Shown: positions 36,421 to 44,241 of the stretch, in pieces
Position numbering within the stretch: the stretch's first letter is position 1
Layout: the number at the start of each line of letters is the position of its first letter
Assembly: GCA_963691905.1 (NCBI GenBank)
Contig: OY829893.1
Location: 372,001 to 436,000, forward strand
Direction: 5' to 3'
Source of the DNA: QGON01 sp963691905
Lineage (GTDB): Bacteria > Pseudomonadota > Gammaproteobacteria > Chromatiales > Chromatiaceae
DNA: 64,000 nucleotides
Notes under the pieces: model-generated
Database searches by the model: none
What the model saw: the letters and a program-made list of their open reading frames with translations, nothing else
Told to the model about the DNA's origin: nothing
Program-made: the position numbers and the translations under genes

Positions 36421-36886
36421 CTTTGAACTCCTCGGCACCAGCCTTTTCAGGCGGAACCATCGACCGTTGTTGTTAACTGGCTTTGCACAAAAATTCCAAA
36501 GGGATCTCGCGGTGAATATTCAGAACCTTCGTGCAGCGCCATCTATTGTTATGGGTACTCAACTGCCGCAGCGCCGGATGCACACTGTTGCAAACAGAAT
36601 TTTTCCGCCCTTCAAAATATAGACCAGATTTTTTACCACCACCCCCGGTTACGCTATGATTAGCCATTAACAAATCGGGCGGACAGGCTGTTTTTTGCCT
36701 GGATGTGTGCAAGCAGCGCAAAAAATATATAATAACCGATTAATTTAATAAGGATTGGCGACTTTAGTCTTACGGGGCCAAAGTCGGGCTCTGATTTCCT
36801 CAAAAGCACCGCACGGACACAACGCCGCGAAGTTCTGCAAGGCGTCCTGATTATCGAAGTTATAAACAACTACTTTTCCAGAATCT
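36421..36886. other. Divergent regulatory gap between gltA and the Frd-like operon
   Basis: 466 bases, no supported ORF. A perfect TATAAT (36728-36733) in an AT-rich run could be the -10 element of the rightward operon; no good -35 is seen 17 bases before it. The minus-strand ORFs here look like chance frames. Confidence 0.45.
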
Positions 36887-37513
36887 ATGAGTGAGACAAG
36901 CGAACAACTCGTTAACCTGACCATCAACAGCAAGCCCATCACCGCCCCGGGATCCCTTTCGGTTATCCAGGCGCTGTGGCATGCCGGTTATCCACGGGTA
37001 AAAAGTGTCGGCTGCCTTGAAGGCGTCTGCGGTTCCTGCCGGATCATGGTGCGCCGCGCCGACAGCCACGAACTCAAAATGGAGCTGGGTTGCCAGCTGC
37101 TGGTGGAGGAGGGGATGGAGGTCATCTTTCTGGTCTTCCCCAACCCAACCCACCACACATATCAACTGGAGGACATCAAGAACTCCTGGGAAGTGCAGGA
37201 TCAGTTCCATCAGATCTTCCCGGAAGCCGACCACTGCCGGCACTGTGGCGGTTGCGACAAGTCCTGCCCCAAGGGCATAGAGGTCGAACGCGGCGTTGAA
37301 CTCGCCAGCAAGGGGCGTTTCGGCGAAGCCGGGGAGCTGTTCATCGAGTGCGTGATGTGCAACTTCTGTATGACCGCCTGCCCGGAGCTTATCGCCCCCA
37401 ACCATGTGGGACTCTTCTCCCGCCGCGTCACCGCCTATTTCCACATCCGCCCGTCAAATCTGATCAACCGCCTGGAAATGCTCCGCAAAGGCGACCTGCA
37501 GATCAAGCAGTAA
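36887..37513 (+). CDS. Fumarate reductase-like iron-sulfur subunit (2Fe-2S plus two 4Fe-4S)
   Basis: 208 residues. An N-terminal plant-type [2Fe-2S] domain with CLEGVCGSC (about 43-51) and the fourth Cys in LGCQLL. The C-terminal half carries two CxxCxxCxxxCP clusters, CRHCGGCDKSCP (about 117-128) and CVMCNFCMTACP (about 155-166). SdhB/FrdB normally has 2Fe-2S, 4Fe-4S and 3Fe-4S; here the last motif is a full 4Fe-4S set. No membrane anchor gene follows, so the complex is probably soluble. First gene of a trio; 40 bases before the flavoprotein. Confidence 0.88.
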   Translation: MSETSEQLVNLTINSKPITAPGSLSVIQALWHAGYPRVKSVGCLEGVCGSCRIMVRRADSHELKMELGCQLLVEEGMEVIFLVFPNPTHHTYQLEDIKNSWEVQDQFHQIFPEADHCRHCGGCDKSCPKGIEVERGVELASKGRFGEAGELFIECVMCNFCMTACPELIAPNHVGLFSRRVTAYFHIRPSNLINRLEMLRKGDLQIKQ

Positions 37514-37552
37514 CCCCCGGCTGCCCGGCAACCTCAAAACAGACTGGTAACC

Positions 37553-39166
37553 ATGACCAACGGAATCCCCTACAGCGAAGCACTCGGCAACTACACGCCA
37601 CAGCGCTTTCGCGAGCCCAGCAACGACCAAACAAAAACCCGGGAACTGCTCGAACAGTTCCACCCCGATTATATGCCGGACTCCATGACCACCCTCAAAG
37701 TCGGCCCCAACCAGGGCGATGTCTGTCATAAACAACTGGCCGACGTCCTGCAATCGGATGCCCGTATTGAAGAGGCCGATCTGGCCGGCGCCAACACCGT
37801 GGAGACCGATATTCTGGTGGTGGGCGGTGGCGGCGCCGGATGCGCCGCCGCACTGACTGCCGCCCGCCATGGCGCGAAGGTGATCCTTGCCACCAAGCTG
37901 CGACTGGGCGACAGCAATACCGTGATGGCCGAAGGAGGCATCCAGACTTCAGTGGAGAAGGGGGACTCCCCCCAGATGCACTATGACGACACCGTCAAGG
38001 GCGGCCACCACTACGTGGACAAACCACTGGCGGCACAAATGGTGATGGACGGTCCTGACGTCATCCGCTGGCTGATCCAACAGGGCATGCAGTTCGATGT
38101 GGACAAGTACGGCGACCTGCTGACACGCCGCGCAGGCGGCACCTCCGCCCCCCGCGTCGTCTACTACCGGGACTACACAGGCCTGGAGATGATGCGGGTA
38201 CTGCGCGAGGCGCTGACCAACGCCGGCATCGAAGTCTGGGACTACAACCCGACCGTGGAACTGCTCTCCAACGATCAGGGCCACTGCGCGGGCGCCGTTG
38301 TCTCTTCACTGAAAAACTGCTCTTACACCCTGGTGAAAGCGAAGGCGGTGATACTCGCCACCGGCGGCATCGGCCGCATGCACCTCAATGGATTCCCCAC
38401 CTCGAACCACTTCGGCGCCACAGGCGACGGCTTGGTGATGGCCTACCGGATGGGGGCGAAGCTGCGTGATCTCGACTCCTTCCAGTACCACCCCTCGGGC
38501 CTGGCCTATCCGCAACATCTTGCCGGCACCCTGATCACAGAAGGGGTACGCTCTGCCGGGGCCTACCTGCTGAATGGCCTCGGCGACCGCTTCGTCGACG
38601 AACTCGGGCCACGGGACCACGTCGCCGCCGCAATCCTGCGGGAGTGCGAGGAGGGCAGGGGCGTTCAGGTCAACGAAACTACTCGCGGTATCTGGCTCGA
38701 CACCCCTGGCGTGGAGCTGCGAAATCCCGGCATTCTGAAGAGCCGTTTCCCCAAGCTGCTGCATCTCGGCCGCAAATGCGGCACCGACCCGGCGCAGGAA
38801 CCACTGCTGATCTATCCGACGCTGCACTATCAGAACGGCGGCGTTGTGATCGACGGCAACGGCTGCTCCACCGTACGCGGGCTCTACTGCATCGGCGAAG
38901 TCTGTGGCGGCATCCACGGCAAAAACCGGCTGATGGGCAACTCCCTGCTCGACATCATCAGCTTCGGCCGCAGGGCCGGGGAGCATGCGGCCACAGAGGT
39001 TCACGGCCGCCCACACAGCAACGTCTCCACCGAACATCTGAGCGAACTGCGCCGCCAGCTGACCCTGGCCGATATGCCGATGGAGAATCAGGGGCCGATG
39101 CTGTTTCCCGACTATGCCAAGTTCGAGACCGACTCGGACTACGACGGCCTGCACAAAGCCAAATAG
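37553..39166 (+). CDS. Fumarate reductase/succinate dehydrogenase-type flavoprotein
   Basis: 537 residues. A conserved-looking N-terminal extension of about 85 residues (HPDYMPDSMTTLKVGPNQGD) precedes the FAD fold ILVVGGGGAGCAAALTAARH. Active-site features of the FrdA family remain: QYHPSGLAYP (about 310), GPRDHVAAAI with the catalytic Arg (about 351) and HYQNGGVV (about 424). The His-Ala-Glu-Gly stretch for covalent FAD is not evident (MAEGGIQT instead of HTVAAQGG), so FAD is probably non-covalent. Six bases before the NuoF-like gene. Predicted role: fumarate/succinate interconversion in the cytoplasm. Confidence 0.88.
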   Translation: MTNGIPYSEALGNYTPQRFREPSNDQTKTRELLEQFHPDYMPDSMTTLKVGPNQGDVCHKQLADVLQSDARIEEADLAGANTVETDILVVGGGGAGCAAALTAARHGAKVILATKLRLGDSNTVMAEGGIQTSVEKGDSPQMHYDDTVKGGHHYVDKPLAAQMVMDGPDVIRWLIQQGMQFDVDKYGDLLTRRAGGTSAPRVVYYRDYTGLEMMRVLREALTNAGIEVWDYNPTVELLSNDQGHCAGAVVSSLKNCSYTLVKAKAVILATGGIGRMHLNGFPTSNHFGATGDGLVMAYRMGAKLRDLDSFQYHPSGLAYPQHLAGTLITEGVRSAGAYLLNGLGDRFVDELGPRDHVAAAILRECEEGRGVQVNETTRGIWLDTPGVELRNPGILKSRFPKLLHLGRKCGTDPAQEPLLIYPTLHYQNGGVVIDGNGCSTVRGLYCIGEVCGGIHGKNRLMGNSLLDIISFGRRAGEHAATEVHGRPHSNVSTEHLSELRRQLTLADMPMENQGPMLFPDYAKFETDSDYDGLHKAK

Positions 39167-39172
39167 GATCTC

Positions 39173-40462
39173 ATGGATAATCTCAATCAAGTACTGCTCA
39201 ACGAGAACCAAAGGGTCGGCGCCGATTTTAAGGCGTGGAAAGCCGTTGCCGACAGCGAAGGATTGCAGTTGGCCCTCCTCGAAGAGCCGGAAAACCTCAT
39301 AGAAATCATCCGGGAAGCGGGTCTGCGTGGGCTGGGGGGCAGCGGCTTTCCAACCTATAAAAAGTGGCAGTACATGGCCGCCCAAGAGGACGCCACGGAA
39401 AAATACCTGATCGTCAACGGCAACGAGGATGAACCCGGCACCTTCAAGGATCGTATCCTGCTGGAGGAGACGCCGCATCAGGTGATCGAAGGGGCCTGCA
39501 TCTGCGCCCTGGCCTGCGGCATCAACCGCATCATCTTCTATATCAACCCGGAACAGAAGGCATCCCTGGAAAACATGCGGGCTGCCGTGGCCCAGTGGGA
39601 AGAGTCGGAACTCTATTTCTCGCTATCAAAAAAGACCGGCCAGCCGGTGGAGTTCGAGGTAATGGCCACCTCCGGACACTACATCGGCGGCGAAGAAACC
39701 GCCGCCATCGAATCGGTGGAGGGCAACTTCCCCTTTCCCCGTGGCAAGCCTCCGTTTCCCGCAGAATCGGGAGTACACGGCCACCCCACACTCATCAACA
39801 ACACCGAGACCATCGCCAATGTGGGCCACATCATCAAACATGGCGCGGCCTGGTACCGGAACCAGGGACTCGGTGAAGCCAGCGGCACCAAGATCTACTG
39901 CCTCAGTGGCGATGTCCTCAAACCCGGTGCCTACGAACTGCCGATGGGTACGCCACTGGCGGATCTGATCTTCGATTACGGCGGCGGCATGCTGGTGGGA
40001 AAACTGTTGAAGGCAGTGTTTACCGGCGGCCCCTCGAACACCATCCTGACCCCGATGGACCTGGACGTGCCTCTCGACTTCGATTCAGTGGCGGCACGCC
40101 GCTCGGCGCTGGGCACCGGCGCCATGATCGTCGTCTCGGAGGGCACCGGCATCGTCAAGCGGGTCACCGAGTACGTCAACTTCTTTGCCGACGCCTCCTG
40201 CGGCCAATGTCCGCCATGCAAGACCGGCACCTACTACATCTCCCGCCTGTTGAGCCAAATAGACACGGGGCAGGGCAGTCAGGCCGATCTGGATTCACTC
40301 TACAGTCTGTGCGAAATGTTGCCGGGTACCGGCCGCTGCCATCTGCTGGACGGCGCGGTCAAGGTGGTGGAGAGTTCCCTCTACCACTTCAAGGATGAGT
40401 ATGAGGAGGCGATCATGCCCGCCACCCGTTATGGGATGGGAAATTTTGGCGGCACCGACTGA
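39173..40462 (+). CDS. NuoF-like NADH-binding flavoprotein
   Basis: 429 residues, like complex I NuoF. NADH/FMN blocks GLRGLGGSGFPTYKKW (about 50-65), NGNEDEPGTFKDR (about 82-94) and GHYIGGEETAAIES (about 168). The [4Fe-4S] ligands SCGQCPPCKTGT and GTGRC are complete. No other complex I genes are near. As the third gene of the trio it would let NADH feed the Frd-like subunits directly, perhaps with electron bifurcation or confurcation involving ferredoxin from KorAB. Confidence 0.9.
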   Translation: MDNLNQVLLNENQRVGADFKAWKAVADSEGLQLALLEEPENLIEIIREAGLRGLGGSGFPTYKKWQYMAAQEDATEKYLIVNGNEDEPGTFKDRILLEETPHQVIEGACICALACGINRIIFYINPEQKASLENMRAAVAQWEESELYFSLSKKTGQPVEFEVMATSGHYIGGEETAAIESVEGNFPFPRGKPPFPAESGVHGHPTLINNTETIANVGHIIKHGAAWYRNQGLGEASGTKIYCLSGDVLKPGAYELPMGTPLADLIFDYGGGMLVGKLLKAVFTGGPSNTILTPMDLDVPLDFDSVAARRSALGTGAMIVVSEGTGIVKRVTEYVNFFADASCGQCPPCKTGTYYISRLLSQIDTGQGSQADLDSLYSLCEMLPGTGRCHLLDGAVKVVESSLYHFKDEYEEAIMPATRYGMGNFGGTD

Positions 40463-40499
40463 TCTGGGCGGTGCTGACTGCCTGGCACAAATCGCAACT

Positions 40500-40853
40500 T
40501 TAAATCAGGAGGAAAAAGGCCACTGCTGCTGCCGTTACCAGGCTCACGGTGGTCAGCGGCGTCACCAGCATCACCCCGGTAACGAGCATGAGGTAGGCGG
40601 TCTCGACCACCAGAATCATCATCGCCAGCCCCAGCCCCCGAGGCGCACTCATCCACTGGGTGATACTTGCCAGAGAGATCAGCGCCAGACCGAGCAACGC
40701 CCCACCCATCATACCGGCGAATGCATGATTCACCGGCTCATTGCTGAACATGTGGGTGATCTCTTCAGGTGCAAAGATCAGGATCACGCCCCAGACGCCC
40801 AGCATGATGATCGCCAACCCAAGGGCAAAATTTCTAAAGATATCCTTTGGCAT
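40500..40853 (-). CDS. Small four-helix integral membrane protein
   Basis: 117 residues, four hydrophobic helices (about 7-29, 42-62, 72-90, 95-115). Convergent to the Frd/NuoF-like operon, so not its membrane anchor by operon logic. No haem-ligating histidine pattern of SdhC/D is obvious. Family not recognised. Confidence 0.65.
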   Translation of the reverse strand: MPKDIFRNFALGLAIIMLGVWGVILIFAPEEITHMFSNEPVNHAFAGMMGGALLGLALISLASITQWMSAPRGLGLAMMILVVETAYLMLVTGVMLVTPLTTVSLVTAAAVAFFLLI

Positions 40854-41336
40854 GCCAACTCAAACCTTCATTAAAATTATTGATGTCACGTCAAGCCTAG
40901 CAGACAAGCTGCTTCAGATAAAAATCATGGCCGCATGGAGAATTGAATCTGGAGGCCCGATTATTTGAACATCACCATATGCCCATCTTTTGACAGAGGC
41001 ATCGCATACGACATAAACATTTGAATGTTATAGGATTATCGAGAAAGCCCATGTTTCAACAGGACAAAAACATTGACCCAAACCGTTGGTTTTGAGATAT
41101 TTTCCCCTTTTGAAATTGCGCGTTCCTGTCCGCTGGACTCGGGGCAACACATGTTTCCAGGCGCTGGTTCGCGTTTCATACCGGGCAGACGATGGAAACA
41201 CCGTGGTACGCCCGTCCCAAGCAGATCCTCGATCTGCCGGGACACAACCCCCAGGAAAGCTGACAGACTTGAACCGCTCGCGCCTTTCAGCAGGGCCTCC
41301 GGCCCGCGGCAACACGCAGCATAAAACAGGTGGTAT
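40854..41336. other. Regulatory gap upstream of korA
   Basis: 483 bases without a supported gene. Contains the near-palindrome TTGATGTCACGTCAA (40880-40894) next to the start of the membrane-protein gene and the korA promoter candidate at 41073-41101. Downstream of that is a G+C-rich leader of about 235 bases, long enough to carry RNA structure, but no known riboswitch motif was recognised. Confidence 0.45.
41073..41101 (+). promoter_or_regulatory. Candidate sigma-70 promoter for korAB
   Basis: TTGACC, 17-base spacer, GATATT. It would give a leader of about 230 bases before korA. Confidence 0.35.
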
Positions 41337-43247
41337 ATGACGCAACAGGCTGACAACGGCGAGAGTGCCGTGCAGATTGGCGGGAACAAAACCGCCGCCA
41401 AGGTAGAAGAATATATTGTCGAGATCGTCTCCGACTCAGGTGAAGGCGCGCAGAAGTGCGGCCAGACCTTTGGCAATATCAGCGGCAAGATGGGCAACGG
41501 CGTCTGGACCGTTGAGATCATCCCCGCGGAGATCCAACCCCCGGCCCGCTCGCCCGCAGGCGCATCCGGCATCCGTATTCGCATCGGCTCAAAGTACATT
41601 ACGAATATGGGCAACGAGGCCGAACTGGTTGTCGCCTTCAATGAGCAGGTACTCTTCTCCCGCATCGCCAACGGCGCCTATAAAAAGGGCACCATCGTTC
41701 TGCTGGAAAACAAGTGGGAGACCGATCCCGACGAGAAGATCCGCAATCAATACACCGCGGCGGTAAAAGAGTTTGCCGAGCACGGACTGATCGTACACGA
41801 GCTGCCGATGGAAGAGGCGTGCCTGAAGATCGTCAAAAATGCCCGCAAGGGCAAGAACATGTTCGTACTCGGCATGATCAGTCATATCTTCAGCCGCGAA
41901 CCCGATCTGGGGCGTAAGGAGATCGCCAACACCTTCGCTCACAAGGGTGACAAGGTAATCCAGCCCAACATCGATCTGTTTGACTCCGGCTACGCCTTTG
42001 CCGCTGAACGTCTCGACTATCTGTGGGAAATTCCACCCTACACCACTGACACGACCAAACCGACCATCATCACCAATGGCAACCAGGCGGTTGGCCTGGG
42101 GGTCATGGCGGCGGGCATGGAGCTGATCTCCATGTACCCGATTACACCGGCCACCTCCGCCACTCACTATGTTGCGGATGTCTTCGACAATGTCGGTGGC
42201 TTCGTCCATCAGGCAGAGGATGAGATCGCCGCGATGGGCTTTGCCCTCGGCGCCTCCTACGCCGGCAAGACCGCCTGCACCATCACTTCGGGTCCCGGCA
42301 TGGCGCTGAAGACCGAACTGATCGGTCTTGCGGTAATGGCCGAGGTACCGCTGGTCATCGTCGACGTACAGCGTGGCGGCCCCTCCACCGGCCTGCCCAC
42401 CAAGGTGGAGCAGGCTGATCTGCTCTCCTCCATATACGGCGAGCCGGGCGATGCCCCGAAGGTGGTCATCGCCGCCGCCACCATCGAGGAGTGTTTTCAT
42501 TTCGTGGTTTTGGCGCGCAAACTGGCGGAGGCCTTCCGTACGCCTGTCATTCTGCTCACCGATGCCAATCTGGCTACCGGCGTACAGCCCTACACCCGCC
42601 CTGAGCTTCAGGAGGAGTGGCTCTCCGCGCCGGTCGATCAGTCCCCCTGGGATGACTCAGTACCGGCCTTCGACTGGGACGAAGGCACTGGTCTCTCCCA
42701 GCGGCCGATCCCGGGACAACGCAATGGCGAATATGTCTTGACCGGTCTCTCCCACACCGATCGCAGTAAGGTGGCCTACGACTCAGACACCAACCAGACC
42801 AGCATGGCCCATCGCAGCCGCAAGCTGGCGGCCCTGCAGAAGACACTCAAACCGCCGAAGGTCCATGGCGATGAAGCCGGCGGCGATCTGCTCATCATCG
42901 GCTGGGGCTCAACCTTGGGCGCTATCGAGGAGTCGGTCGACATCCTGCGCGAGCAGGGCAAGAGCATCTCCACCCTCCATTTGCGATTCCTGTCGCCGCT
43001 GGAGCCGGGACTGAAAGAGATCTTCAGCAAATTCAAGAAGGTCATGACAGTGGAGATAAACTACAGCGATGATCCAAACGGCCCGCTGATCACCGAAGAG
43101 AACCGCCGCTATGCGCAACTCGCCATGATGTTGCGGGCGCAGACCCTGATCGACATAGACTGCTGGTCTGTGGTCTACGGCCATCCGCTGCAACCCGGTA
43201 TGTTGCAGGCAGAATTCAACCAGCGGCTCGATGCCCTGAACAACTGA
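41337..43247 (+). CDS. korA: 2-oxoglutarate:ferredoxin oxidoreductase, fused gamma-alpha subunit
   Basis: 636 residues. The N-terminal gamma domain (VEIVSDSGEGAQKCGQTFGN, about 20-205) is fused to the alpha domain with NGNQAVGLGVMAAGMELISM and MYPITPATSATHYV (about 264-277) and QAEDEIAAMGFALGASYAGK. It catalyses CoA- and ferredoxin-dependent interconversion of 2-oxoglutarate and succinyl-CoA with KorB. Substrate is inferred from sucCD, gltA and the Frd-like genes nearby; other 2-oxoacids are possible. AGGTGG ribosome site; 13 bases before korB. Confidence 0.93.
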   Translation: MTQQADNGESAVQIGGNKTAAKVEEYIVEIVSDSGEGAQKCGQTFGNISGKMGNGVWTVEIIPAEIQPPARSPAGASGIRIRIGSKYITNMGNEAELVVAFNEQVLFSRIANGAYKKGTIVLLENKWETDPDEKIRNQYTAAVKEFAEHGLIVHELPMEEACLKIVKNARKGKNMFVLGMISHIFSREPDLGRKEIANTFAHKGDKVIQPNIDLFDSGYAFAAERLDYLWEIPPYTTDTTKPTIITNGNQAVGLGVMAAGMELISMYPITPATSATHYVADVFDNVGGFVHQAEDEIAAMGFALGASYAGKTACTITSGPGMALKTELIGLAVMAEVPLVIVDVQRGGPSTGLPTKVEQADLLSSIYGEPGDAPKVVIAAATIEECFHFVVLARKLAEAFRTPVILLTDANLATGVQPYTRPELQEEWLSAPVDQSPWDDSVPAFDWDEGTGLSQRPIPGQRNGEYVLTGLSHTDRSKVAYDSDTNQTSMAHRSRKLAALQKTLKPPKVHGDEAGGDLLIIGWGSTLGAIEESVDILREQGKSISTLHLRFLSPLEPGLKEIFSKFKKVMTVEINYSDDPNGPLITEENRRYAQLAMMLRAQTLIDIDCWSVVYGHPLQPGMLQAEFNQRLDALNN

Positions 43248-43260
43248 GGAGATTAGCCAA

Positions 43261-44214
43261 ATGTTTGGATTGAAAGCTGACTGGTCCGTCGACGTTTTTG
43301 AACGCTACTTCACCCTCGGTAACTACGCCGGCGGTGAAGCCCGCTGGTGTCCCGGTTGCGGCGACTTTGCCGTGCTCAACACCGTTCACCGCGTCCTGCG
43401 CGATGCCCAGATGCCACCGGAGAAGAGTGTCGTCGTCTCTGGTATCGGCTGTTCCAGCCGCCTGCCCCACTATGTCGGCACCTACGGCCTGCACGGTCTG
43501 CACGGCCGCGCCCTGCCGCTGGCCAACGGCGTCAAGGCGCGCCGACCCGACCTTGACGTCTGGGTCGGCACCGGCGACGGCGACTGCTTCTCCATCGGCG
43601 GAGGTCACTGGCTCCACGCCATGCGTTACAACATGGATATGGTCATATTGATCTTCGATAACGGCATCTACGGCCTGACCAAAAAGCAGACCTCGCCCAC
43701 CACCCCCACTGGCGAACGCACCAATACTCATCCAGAGGGTTCGCTGCTGCCGGCAATGAACCCACTCACGGTGACCCTGGGCATTACCAACGTCTCCTTC
43801 GTGGCACAGGTGCCGGACTGGAACCCGCCGCTGCTCTACGAAACAATCAAGGCCGCCCATAAACACCGGGGCACCAGCTTCGTGCGCATCATACAGCGCT
43901 GCCCCGTCTTCTCGGACAGCTTCTGCAAGCCTTATCAGGATCACCCCGAGAACATGCTGCTGCTCTCCCACGAGAACGGCATCCCGACCGCCGACAACGT
44001 GAAGAAGCTGTTCCAGGAGCAGATTGAACATGATCCTTCAGACTGGGTGGAGGCGATGAAGATCGCCCGGGACGAGTCGAAACTACCGGTGGGATTGCTC
44101 TATCAGGATCCAGATGCCGTAGTGTATGAGGATTTCTCCGCGAAAGGCCTCAACAAAACCAACGAAGAGAAGCTGGCTGCAATCAACACCGCTCTCGACG
44201 CCTTTGCGATCTAA
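43261..44214 (+). CDS. korB: 2-oxoglutarate:ferredoxin oxidoreductase beta subunit
   Basis: 317 residues. RWCPGCGDFAVLNTVHRVL (about 28) and the thiamine-diphosphate/Mg motif GTGDGDCFSIGGGHWLHA (about 103) ending in IFDNGIYGLTKKQTSPT. It has one CxxC pair at the N-terminus plus GIGCSSR, the usual cluster ligands of KorB. Catalytic half of the enzyme, active by motif. Confidence 0.94.
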   Translation: MFGLKADWSVDVFERYFTLGNYAGGEARWCPGCGDFAVLNTVHRVLRDAQMPPEKSVVVSGIGCSSRLPHYVGTYGLHGLHGRALPLANGVKARRPDLDVWVGTGDGDCFSIGGGHWLHAMRYNMDMVILIFDNGIYGLTKKQTSPTTPTGERTNTHPEGSLLPAMNPLTVTLGITNVSFVAQVPDWNPPLLYETIKAAHKHRGTSFVRIIQRCPVFSDSFCKPYQDHPENMLLLSHENGIPTADNVKKLFQEQIEHDPSDWVEAMKIARDESKLPVGLLYQDPDAVVYEDFSAKGLNKTNEEKLAAINTALDAFAI

Positions 44215-44241
44215 GTCAGACAACGCCGGGAAAATCCTACG

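Noticed and set aside
36695..36733. TTGCCT/TATAAT as a full sigma-70 promoter for the Frd-like operon
   Set aside because: The spacer is 27 bases, far too long; only the -10 is credible.
38306..39478. 390-residue minus-strand frame
   Set aside because: Antisense to the FrdA-like and NuoF-like genes; such long shadows are common in G+C-rich coding DNA.
40500..40853. Membrane protein as the anchor of the fumarate reductase-like complex
   Set aside because: It is on the opposite strand and lacks visible haem-ligand histidines.
40880..40894. TTGATGTCACGTCAA as an FNR box
   Set aside because: Half-sites are one base too far apart for FNR; left only as a possible operator.
41028..41671. Minus-strand frames upstream of and into korA
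   Set aside because: Antisense to the korA start and its leader; korA has strong family signatures on the other strand.
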